Source of the DNA: an uncultured Ruminococcus sp.
GTDB lineage: Bacteria; Bacillota; Clostridia; Oscillospirales; Acutalibacteraceae
NCBI GenBank assembly: GCA_902783065.1
Contig: CACZPV010000126.1
Coordinates: 1-5,693 of the forward strand
Length of the DNA: 5,693 bases
Direction of reading: 5' to 3'
Under the pieces are notes generated by a model. The model saw only the letters and a list, made by a program, of their open reading frames with translations. It was not told the origin of the DNA and did no database searches. Both the position numbers and the translations under genes were made by a program. Positions within the stretch are counted from its first letter, which is position 1; each line of letters begins with the position of its first letter. Below, in pieces: positions 1 through 4,968 of the stretch.

Positions 1-866
1 AGAACTACGCTCTTTATCCACATATGACAGTTTTCGATAATATGGCATTTGGTCTGAAGCTGAGAAAAACTCCGCCTGAGGAAATCAGAAGAAGAGTTGA
101 AGAAGCTGCAAGATCTCTCGATATTGCTCACCTTCTTGAACGTAAGCCGAAGGCTCTTTCCGGTGGTCAGCGTCAGCGTGTGGCTTTGGGTCGTGCTATT
201 GTACGTGACCCGAAGGTATTCCTCCTCGACGAGCCGCTTTCCAACCTCGATGCAAAGCTGAGAACCGCCATGAGAACCGAGATTTCCAAACTTCATAAAA
301 GACTCGGTACGACTTTCATTTACGTAACACATGATCAGACAGAAGCTATGACAATGGCTGACCGTATTGTTGTTATGAAGGACGGCTTTATTCAGCAGGT
401 TGATACTCCGCAGAACCTTTATGAAAGACCTTGTAACCAGTTCGTTGCAGGATTCATGGGTACTCCTCAGATGAACTTTATTGATGCTACTATTATCCGT
501 GACGGTGATGATTACGGCATCAGATTTGGTAAATATGATATTCCGCTTCCGGAATCCAAGAACAAGAAAAACATTCTTTCACACTTTGTAGGTAAGGAAG
601 TTGTACTTGGTATTCGTCCTGAGGATCTCCACGATGAGCCGGAGTTCCTTGAGAGATCTGAGGAAAGCATTATCGAAGCAGGTGTTGAAATCACAGAGTT
701 GATGGGTAATGAAATTTACATTTACCTGAATATTGAAGGAACCTCCTGTGTAGCACGTGTTGATCCGTCATCTATGGCAGAAGCAGGTGAAGAGATTGAA
801 ATTGCTCTTGACGTTGAGAAGATTCATATTTTTGATAAGGAAACAGAAAGAACAATTACAAACTAA
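1..866 (+). CDS. ugpC: Carbohydrate ABC transporter ATP-binding protein, MsmX/MsmK/UgpC type (5' partial)
   Basis: This is the nucleotide-binding subunit that powers a sugar-importing ABC transporter from the cytoplasmic face. The reading frame is already open at position 3 (NYALYPHMTVFDN), directly after what should be the Q-loop glutamine, so the ATG at 24 is internal and the Walker A lies upstream of the window. Counting residues from that ATG, the ABC signature LSGGQ is at 45-49, Walker B VFLLDEP at 65-71, the D-loop SNLDAK at 73-78 and the H-loop histidine at 103. The part from about 150 to 280, including GIRPED at 196-201, is the MalK-type regulatory/TOBE domain. By comparison with MalK, about 90 N-terminal residues are missing from a total near 370. 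In Firmicutes such ATPases often serve several sugar transporters (MsmX, MsmK), and no permease or binding-protein gene is visible here, so the substrate is unknown. It ends a transcription unit at a strong terminator. The family is certain; the symbol is a family label. Confidence 0.95.
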   Translation, partial: NYALYPHMTVFDNMAFGLKLRKTPPEEIRRRVEEAARSLDIAHLLERKPKALSGGQRQRVALGRAIVRDPKVFLLDEPLSNLDAKLRTAMRTEISKLHKRLGTTFIYVTHDQTEAMTMADRIVVMKDGFIQQVDTPQNLYERPCNQFVAGFMGTPQMNFIDATIIRDGDDYGIRFGKYDIPLPESKNKKNILSHFVGKEVVLGIRPEDLHDEPEFLERSEESIIEAGVEITELMGNEIYIYLNIEGTSCVARVDPSSMAEAGEEIEIALDVEKIHIFDKETERTITN

Positions 867-912
867 TAATTATGATTATTTGCCTTTTGCATAAAAACAT
901 AAATATTTAGTT

Positions 913-950
913 ATTTGCAGTCCTCAGCAATGTGGGCTGCAAATTTTTTT
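913..950 (+). terminator. Intrinsic terminator of the ABC ATPase gene
   Basis: ATTTGCAG (913-920) pairs perfectly with CTGCAAAT (937-944). The stem continues through TCC/GGG (921-923 with 934-936, one T-G wobble), and a small inner CA/TG closes a GCAA tetraloop at 927-930. A run of seven T's ends at 950. It lies 47 nt after the ATPase stop codon and isolates that gene from the deacetylase. Confidence 0.9.
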
Positions 951-1027
951 ACATAAACCAGAAGACAAGAACCAGGTGCAGAGTGGTATAAGGGTAGTGA
1001 CAAATCAATTGCAAATTCTGATCATAA

Positions 1028-1033
1028 TATAAT
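1028..1033 (+). promoter_or_regulatory. Putative -10 box for the deacetylase gene
   Basis: A perfect TATAAT lies 76 nt before the deacetylase start codon, after the upstream terminator. No good -35 box sits at 17 nt: TTGCAA (1009-1014) is too close and GTGACA (997-1002) too far. The region is A/T-rich, so the -10 box could be a chance match; the assignment is tentative. Confidence 0.4.
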
Positions 1034-1108
1034 AGTATAAAATTGTGATTAGAAGCATAGGTAAAATATGACAGGGTTTGATTTTCTGAAAGGGGTTGTG
1101 TTTTTTTA

Positions 1109-1969
1109 ATGCAAATAATAAAAAAGAGTTTATGTATTATCATTTCAGCATTGATGTGTTTATTATTTACTGGGTGCGCTAATAGCGATTACAGCACTGT
1201 ATGCGAAGAAAAATCAGGTTTGATTGTTCCGATCATTATGTATCACGGGATAACGGAAAGTGAAAAGCTTCGTAATAAATATATGATACCTCCTGCATTA
1301 TTTGAAAGCGACCTGCAATTTCTGAAAGAAAATGGCTATACAACAATCTTTGTCAGCGACCTGATTAATTATTTTGAAAAGGGAACACCGCTGCCGGAAA
1401 AGCCAATTATTCTGACCTTTGATGACGGATATTACAATAATTATGTGTACGCATTTCCTGTTTTAAAGAAATACGGATATAAAGCTGTCATTTCTCCTAT
1501 TGGTATATCTGCCGATGAAGCAGAAACTGAAAAATACCGCAGTTCTTTATGGTCACAGTGTAAATGGAGTGAATTAAAAGAAATGGCAGATGCAGGGATT
1601 ATTGAAATCGGCAATCATACTTATAATCTTCACCGAATCGATGGTGATAAGAATGGTGCAGCCAAGCGGCGAAGTGAAACCGATGCTGAATATGAAAAAA
1701 GACTAAAAGAAGATCTGATAACCAGTAACCAAAGGATCAAAGAAAACATCGGAAAAACACCTGTTGTGTTTGTGTATCCATTCGGAGCTAAAAGTGAACA
1801 TACGGAAGAAATCGTAAGATCAATGTCATTTGGAGCAATTCTCGACTGCGAAAATAAAATTAATCGTATATCCGGTCGTGAGGATCTATATCATCTGCAT
1901 CGCTTTTTAAGGCCAGATAATATTACCGGAAAAGATTTTTTTATTAATAAAGTTGGTCTCCCAGCGTGA
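1109..1969 (+). CDS. Polysaccharide deacetylase (CE4/NodB-like), predicted lipoprotein
   Basis: This is a 286-residue predicted extracytoplasmic enzyme that removes acetyl groups from a cell-surface or environmental polysaccharide. Residues 1-22 form a signal peptide (QIIKK, then a hydrophobic stretch) ending in LFTG before Cys23, a lipobox-like site, so it is probably anchored on the outer membrane face. PIIMYHGI at 41-48 is the typical first strand. Motif 1 is TFDDG at 103-107 (Asp105 catalytic base, Asp106 metal ligand). Motif 2 is His170-Thr-Tyr-Asn-Leu-His175, the second and third metal ligands. Motif 3 is YPFG at 223-226. The HTxxxH spacing differs from the classical H(S/T)xxH of peptidoglycan deacetylases and resembles the PgaB/IcaB branch, which acts on poly-N-acetylglucosamine; the actual substrate is unknown. 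AAAGGGG at 1089-1095 serves as ribosome binding site, 13 nt from the ATG, a rather long spacing. Terminator and promoter positions suggest a single-gene unit. The stop codon falls inside hairpin repeat A. Confidence 0.9.
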   Translation: MQIIKKSLCIIISALMCLLFTGCANSDYSTVCEEKSGLIVPIIMYHGITESEKLRNKYMIPPALFESDLQFLKENGYTTIFVSDLINYFEKGTPLPEKPIILTFDDGYYNNYVYAFPVLKKYGYKAVISPIGISADEAETEKYRSSLWSQCKWSELKEMADAGIIEIGNHTYNLHRIDGDKNGAAKRRSETDAEYEKRLKEDLITSNQRIKENIGKTPVVFVYPFGAKSEHTEEIVRSMSFGAILDCENKINRISGREDLYHLHRFLRPDNITGKDFFINKVGLPA

Positions 1970-2006
1970 CACCGGCGAGCCGCCGCTGTCGGTTTAATTC
2001 CCACAG
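1968..2006. repeat. GC-rich hairpin repeat, copy A, overlapping the deacetylase stop codon
   Basis: The core CCGGCGAGCCGCCG at 1972-1985 forms CGGCG-AGC-CGCCG, extended by GACA (1968-1971) pairing with TGTC (1987-1990) across one C/C mismatch. It starts inside the TGA at 1967-1969. TTCCCACAG follows at 1998-2006. The same 14-bp core, followed at a longer distance by TTCCCACAG, recurs at 4729-4776 (copy B). No T-run follows the hairpin, so a terminator role for the deacetylase gene is possible but weak. The sequence is much more GC-rich than its surroundings. Confidence 0.7.
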
Positions 2007-2106
2007 CCATTTAGGCTTAAACTGTTTTATCAGTCGTCTGCTTTTATTGATTTATTGTAGAATTGAATTAATAAAATTTTAGTTTCAGTTTTTTTAGGAA
2101 AGGGGT

Positions 2107-2149
2107 CTGGGGGATAACCATTTGTTTTTAAACAAAGGGTTTCCCCCAG
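2107..2149. repeat. Long imperfect palindrome, REP-like intergenic hairpin
   Basis: The left arm (2107-2127, beginning CTGGGGGATAACC) pairs with the right arm (2130-2149, ending GTTTCCCCCAG), with only one bulged T and one mismatch. This gives a stem of nearly 20 bp with a tiny T/A-rich turn. GGAAAGGGGT precedes it on the left. There is no T-run on either side, so it does not look like a terminator. It lies between the deacetylase and metF, upstream of the metF promoter. Its form resembles dispersed palindromic elements of Firmicutes; membership of a family cannot be shown from one copy. Confidence 0.7.
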
Positions 2150-2188
2150 GGTAAACACATACGCGGTAAAAGAAGCTTGCCGGGTTGC

Positions 2189-2217
2189 TTGTAAAAAATG
2201 GAAAAATATGATACAAT
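2189..2217 (+). promoter_or_regulatory. metF promoter (sigma-A type, extended -10)
   Basis: TTGTAA (2189-2194), a 17-nt spacer and TACAAT (2212-2217). A TG at 2209-2210 one base before the -10 makes it an extended -10 promoter. Transcription should start near 2224, leaving a leader of about 28 nt before the ATG at 2252. That is too short for a riboswitch or T-box. An overlapping alternative (TTGCTT 2185-2190, 16 nt, TATGAT 2207-2212) is also possible. Confidence 0.7.
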
Positions 2218-2239
2218 AATAAAAAAATAAATGTCTGAA

Positions 2240-2245
2240 AGAGGA
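2240..2245 (+). promoter_or_regulatory. Ribosome binding site that fixes the metF start
   Basis: AGAGGA lies 6 nt before the ATG at 2252. The in-frame ATG at 2231 is upstream of this site, has no Shine-Dalgarno of its own and would be only about 7 nt from the predicted transcript start. The start at 2252 is therefore preferred. Confidence 0.8.
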
Positions 2246-2251
2246 TTTGTA

Positions 2252-3142
2252 ATGAAAATCATCGAAATACTTAAAAATCATAAAATGTCACTCTCTTTTG
2301 AAGTATTTCCGCCTAAGAAGGAAACCAGCTTTGAAAGCGTAAAACAAGCTACAGAAAAAATCGCAGGTTATCATCCATCATTCATGAGTGTAACATACGG
2401 TGCTGGCGGCGGAACAAGCCGCTATACGCTTGATATTGCAAAAAATATAATGGATTCGTATGGTGTGCCCACGCTTGCTCATCTGACCTGCGTTTCATCA
2501 AGCAAGGAAACTGTAATCCACCAAATTAACGCCATGAAAGAAGCCGGAATAACAAATGTTATGGCACTTCGCGGCGATCTTACGCCTGAACTTGAAAAAG
2601 GTGACAGATCAAAGTGGGATTATCAGTATGCTATTCAGCTCATAAATGAATTAAAAAATTCCAGTAATGATTTTTGCATAGGTGCAGCATGCTATCCGGA
2701 GATACATCCTGAAAGCCCAAATCAAAAAGAGGACATAATTCACATAAAAGAGAAGACTGATGCCGGAGCAGTTTTTCTTACTACTCAGATGATATTTGAC
2801 AATAATCTGTTTTTTAATTTCTTGTATAAGCTCAGGGAAGCAGGTGTAACTGTTCCTGTAATACCCGGAATAATGCCGATAACAAATGCCAATCAGGTTG
2901 AAAGAGCGATAAAGCTTTCCGGATCTTTCATGCCTCAGCGTTTCAAAAGCATAGTTGACTATTTCGGTCAGGATCCCGATTCAATGAAGCAGGCTGGAAT
3001 TGCCTATGCTACGGATCAGATAATTGATCTTTATGCAAATGGTATTACCAATGTTCATGTTTATTCTATGAACAAACCGGATGTTGCAAAAGCTATTATG
3101 GATAATCTCTCACAGATACTTGGAAAGGATTTCAACAGATAA
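2252..3142 (+). CDS. metF: 5,10-methylenetetrahydrofolate reductase
   Basis: This cytoplasmic flavoenzyme reduces 5,10-methylene-tetrahydrofolate to 5-methyl-tetrahydrofolate with FAD and a reduced nicotinamide, supplying the methyl group for methionine synthesis. The product is 296 residues, the normal length of the bacterial single-domain enzyme, and folds as one TIM barrel. Visible family motifs: LSFEVFPPK at 14-22 with the catalytic Glu17; SVTYGAGGG at 46-54; AHLTC at 76-80; ALRGD at 105-109, whose Asp109 corresponds to the flavin-interacting Asp120 of E. coli; ACYPEIHPES at 146-155; TTQMIFDN at 177-184, whose Gln179 matches the folate-binding Gln183; and a VPVIPGIMPI strand. The start at 2252 is chosen over 2231 by its ribosome binding site and because the mature N-terminus MKIIEILK fits the family. 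It has its own promoter and a terminator-like hairpin downstream, so it appears monocistronic; no methionine synthase gene is adjacent. No S-box or T-box is visible. Confidence 0.96.
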   Translation: MKIIEILKNHKMSLSFEVFPPKKETSFESVKQATEKIAGYHPSFMSVTYGAGGGTSRYTLDIAKNIMDSYGVPTLAHLTCVSSSKETVIHQINAMKEAGITNVMALRGDLTPELEKGDRSKWDYQYAIQLINELKNSSNDFCIGAACYPEIHPESPNQKEDIIHIKEKTDAGAVFLTTQMIFDNNLFFNFLYKLREAGVTVPVIPGIMPITNANQVERAIKLSGSFMPQRFKSIVDYFGQDPDSMKQAGIAYATDQIIDLYANGITNVHVYSMNKPDVAKAIMDNLSQILGKDFNR

Positions 3143-3160
3143 TCTATTTGTTTTCATCTG

Positions 3161-3208
3161 AAATTGCCGCAGATACTATTTTGTGTATCTGCGGCAATTT
3201 GAGATTTT
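3161..3208. terminator. Bidirectional terminator between convergent genes
   Basis: A perfect 16-bp inverted repeat: AAATTGCCGCAGATAC at 3161-3176 and its complement at 3185-3200, with the 8-nt loop TATTTTGT. It begins 18 nt after the metF stop and lies about 50 nt beyond the stop of the converging GH13 gene. The T-run is weak: on the plus strand the stem ends in ATTT, then GAGATTTTAT follows. On the minus strand only the stem's own TTT is present. Position and perfect pairing support termination for metF and probably for both genes. Confidence 0.75.
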
Positions 3209-3248
3209 ATCCTTAATGAAATATTATAGCTAAATTTGTATTAATGGA

Positions 3249-4562
3249 TTATTTGCAAAGCCAGATATGACTGCTCATTGGTGCCATTTCGCTTCCTCCG
3301 CCAAAATCATGTACTGTACCGGTAACAAGATCATCAGCATGTCCATAACCTGCGTCAAAATGAGCGGTATACGGATGATCGTCTGCATTGACAGCAACAA
3401 AAACACGCTGTCCATCAAAATCACGCTGCAAAATACACTGTTTATTTGTAAGAACCGGAATTTTTATATCACCCCAGCAAAGTGCTTTACATTCTTTGTG
3501 TGCTTTGGCAAGTCTGCGGATGTGTTCTGTAAGCTCATTATTTTCAGGAGCGTCAAACGAAGGCCTTAGCGCCGGATCGCCCTGACTCTTATCAGCTTTT
3601 GCACCCCATTCACTTCCGTAGTAAACACAGGGAATGCCCGGCATTCCGAAAAGCATTGTATATACAAGCGGCAGATGTGCAGGATTAGAAAGTATGCTTG
3701 CGATTCTGGTAACATCGTGGTTATCTGCAAAGCAGAGCAGGTGCATTCCCTTATACTGGCACCATGGTTCGGGACCGAATCGGTTTTTTAGTGAGTGACA
3801 GATCTCAAACATATTCATTGAGTTGAAGCTTGAGAACAATCCCTTATAACATTCGTAATTTGTAGCTGAATGAAGCATCTCATTATTCACCCATCTTGAA
3901 TAATCGCCATGCAGAAGTTCTCCAACGAGGAAAAAGTCTTCTTTCAAACCATCAGTAAAGCTGCGAAGTCTTTTAAGGAAATCAAAGTCAAGACAATATG
4001 CAACATCCAGACGTATTCCGTCAATTCCGAAATACTCGATCCAGTATTTAACCGCTGAGAGCAGATGATCGATAACTGCAGGATTTTTGAGATTGAGTTT
4101 TACAAGGTCATAGTGACCTTCCCATCCCTCATACCACAGACCGTCATTATAGCTGCTGTTTCCGTCAAAATTAATATTGAACCAGTCTTTATATGGAGAA
4201 TCCCATTTTTTCTCGCAGACATCCCTGAATTGAGGGAATCCCCTTCCTACATGATTAAACACACCATCGAGGACAATTCTGATACCTTTTTCATGAAGCT
4301 TATCACATACAAGCTTGAAATCCTCATTTGTACCAAGACGGCAATCGATCCGACAATAATCTCTTGTATTATATCCGTGTGTATCAGACTCGAACACAGG
4401 AGAGAAATATACAGCATTGCAGCCAAGCTCTGCTATATGATCTGCCCAGTCAAGCACCTTTAAAATACGGTGTTCCTGAACCCCGTCATTTTCAAAAGGC
4501 GCACCACAGAATCCAAGCGGATATATCTGATAGAATACTGCTTCGTATCCCCAATTACCCAT
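3249..4562 (-). CDS. GH13 alpha-amylase family enzyme, neopullulanase/cyclomaltodextrinase-like, cytoplasmic
   Basis: This 437-residue glycoside hydrolase is predicted to act in the cytoplasm on imported maltodextrins or related alpha-glucans, because no signal peptide is present. The (beta/alpha)8 barrel begins at once (YEAVFYQIYPLGF, 6-18), so the N-terminal beta domain usual in neopullulanases is absent. GH13 conserved regions: region I DGVFNH at 99-104; region V LVKLN at 153-157, close to the MPKLN of the neopullulanase group; region II GIRLDVA at 182-188 with nucleophile Asp186; region III VGELLH at 213-218 with acid/base Glu215; region IV DNHD at 280-283 with Asp283. GIPCVYYGSEWG follows at 309-320, and a C-terminal beta domain runs from about 360. 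All catalytic residues are intact. AGGAAG (4571-4576 on the minus strand) lies 8 nt before the ATG. The gene has its own promoter and is convergent with metF. Exact specificity (cyclodextrin, pullulan or maltodextrin) cannot be read from the sequence. Confidence 0.93.
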   Translation of the reverse strand: MGNWGYEAVFYQIYPLGFCGAPFENDGVQEHRILKVLDWADHIAELGCNAVYFSPVFESDTHGYNTRDYCRIDCRLGTNEDFKLVCDKLHEKGIRIVLDGVFNHVGRGFPQFRDVCEKKWDSPYKDWFNINFDGNSSYNDGLWYEGWEGHYDLVKLNLKNPAVIDHLLSAVKYWIEYFGIDGIRLDVAYCLDFDFLKRLRSFTDGLKEDFFLVGELLHGDYSRWVNNEMLHSATNYECYKGLFSSFNSMNMFEICHSLKNRFGPEPWCQYKGMHLLCFADNHDVTRIASILSNPAHLPLVYTMLFGMPGIPCVYYGSEWGAKADKSQGDPALRPSFDAPENNELTEHIRRLAKAHKECKALCWGDIKIPVLTNKQCILQRDFDGQRVFVAVNADDHPYTAHFDAGYGHADDLVTGTVHDFGGGSEMAPMSSHIWLCK

Positions 4563-4570
4563 AAATTATT

Positions 4571-4576
4571 CTTCCT
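4571..4576 (-). promoter_or_regulatory. Ribosome binding site of the GH13 gene
   Basis: Read on the minus strand, AGGAAG within GGAAAGGAAG lies 8 nt before the ATG at 4562-4560. It supports this start, which also gives the standard GH13 N-terminus. Confidence 0.85.
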
Positions 4577-4596
4577 TTCCGTAAGTTATTTATTAC

Positions 4597-4663
4597 TCTG
4601 TAATGTTCAGACACAGTGATAAAAGTCATCAAAGCTTTTATGAAACTACGCAACCATTACAGA
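4597..4663 (-). promoter_or_regulatory. Nested inverted repeats in the GH13 leader
   Basis: An outer 9-bp perfect inverted repeat (TCTGTAATG at 4597-4605, CATTACAGA at 4655-4663) encloses an inner 7-bp one (ATAAAAG at 4619-4625, CTTTTAT at 4635-4641, 9-nt loop). Both lie in the predicted 5' untranslated leader of the GH13 transcript, just after its start point. This could be an RNA fold that controls expression or a spaced operator for a sugar-responsive repressor. No known riboswitch consensus is recognised. Confidence 0.4.
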
Positions 4664-4671
4664 ACAATACT

Positions 4672-4700
4672 ATAATACCTTTTTCTCGTCCTATTGTCAA
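4672..4700 (-). promoter_or_regulatory. Near-consensus promoter of the GH13 gene
   Basis: On the minus strand, a perfect -35 TTGACA (4700-4695), a spacer of exactly 17 nt and TATTAT (4677-4672). The predicted transcript start near 4665 leaves a leader of about 100 nt before the ATG. A promoter this strong on a catabolic gene suggests that control comes from a repressor or the leader. Confidence 0.85.
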
Positions 4701-4728
4701 CCCTCAGACTCTTTCCTCAAGGGTAGTC

Positions 4729-4776
4729 CCGGCGAGCCGCCGGAGCCTAAATGTGAATTTTTTTCGTTTCCCACAG
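4729..4776. repeat. GC-rich hairpin repeat, copy B
   Basis: CCGGCG-AGC-CGCCGG at 4729-4743 is a perfect 6-bp stem with an AGC triloop. Its first 14 bases are identical to copy A at 1972-1985. TTCCCACAG follows at 4768-4776, as in copy A, but after a longer T-rich spacer. The element lies just upstream of the GH13 promoter. GCCTAAATG at 4745-4753 is the reverse complement of CATTTAGGC at 2008-2016, just outside copy A. Confidence 0.7.
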
Positions 4777-4825
4777 ATGCTATGTACCGCTGCCAACTAT
4801 AATTTTACACTTACAGGGTAGTCAG

Positions 4826-4855
4826 AACGCATTTCCACCAGAGAAATACGTTTTT
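4826..4855 (+). terminator. Terminator-like hairpin with no gene in front of it
   Basis: AACGCATTTC (4826-4835) pairs with GAAATACGTT (4843-4852) with one mismatch and a 7-nt loop, and a T-run ends at 4855. On the plus strand nothing upstream needs terminating: the neighbouring gene reads the other way. It may insulate the rightward promoter at 4875, or be part of a structured or repeated element. Confidence 0.45.
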
Positions 4856-4874
4856 GCTCGGGATTGAATAATAC

Positions 4875-4903
4875 TTGACAAAAATGCCTCGCCGTGATAT
4901 ACT
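4875..4903 (+). promoter_or_regulatory. Strong rightward promoter, near consensus with extended -10
   Basis: A perfect -35 TTGACA (4875-4880), a spacer of exactly 17 nt and TATACT (4898-4903). A TG at 4895-4896 one base before the -10 makes it extended. The predicted start is near 4910. A perfect 10-bp palindrome CTTTCGAAAG (4902-4911) spans the end of the -10 box and the start point, a position where a repressor could bind. Confidence 0.85.
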
Positions 4904-4910
4904 TTCGAAA

Positions 4911-4968
4911 GCATGGCTGAGATTTAAGTTTTTTTGAGAAGAATATAGATAGCTATGCATTGTTTTTT
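4911..4968 (+). terminator. Leader hairpin followed by six T's (attenuator or small-RNA end)
   Basis: GCATGGCTG (4911-4919) pairs with TAGCTATGC (4950-4958) over 9 bp including wobbles. The loop is about 30 nt and A/T-rich, and T6 follows at 4963-4968. It begins exactly where the promoter at 4875-4903 should start transcription. That arrangement would give a short transcript of about 60 nt, or an attenuated leader for the downstream frame. The large loop lowers confidence. Confidence 0.4.

Larger units (their letters stand above)
4563..4959. other. Gene-free divergent intergenic region
   Basis: There is no convincing protein-coding frame here. From left to right it contains the GH13 ribosome binding site, structured leader and promoter (minus strand), GC-rich hairpin repeat B, a terminator-like hairpin at 4826-4855, a rightward promoter at 4875-4903 and a hairpin leader from 4911. 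One stop-bounded frame of 72 codons at 4603-4821 has no ribosome binding site and overlaps the minus-strand promoter, so it is not called. Confidence 0.7.

Noticed and set aside
24..866. Complete short ABC ATPase starting at the ATG at 24
   Set aside because: The frame is open upstream to position 3 and encodes the conserved NYALYPH stretch after the Q-loop, so 24 is an internal methionine of a gene cut by the window edge.
2190..2251. SAM (S-box) riboswitch or T-box upstream of metF
   Set aside because: The predicted leader is only about 28 nt. Neither the preceding palindrome nor the leader has S-box or T-box landmarks.
2030..2281. Minus-strand frame of 83 codons through the region upstream of metF
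   Set aside because: It runs through the palindromic repeat and the metF promoter, has no ribosome binding site and has low-complexity Phe/Tyr-rich composition.
3267..4564. Several plus-strand frames of 65-132 codons opposite the GH13 gene
   Set aside because: The minus-strand gene is intact with all catalytic motifs; these are antisense shadows without ribosome binding sites or family features.
4641..4656. CcpA cre-like site (TGAAACTACGCAACCA) near the GH13 transcript start
   Set aside because: The spacing around the central CG does not fit the 14-bp cre consensus and the halves are not symmetrical.
4603..4821. 72-codon plus-strand frame in the divergent region
   Set aside because: It overlaps the minus-strand leader and promoter and repeat B, has no ribosome binding site and shows no domain; chance opening is more likely.
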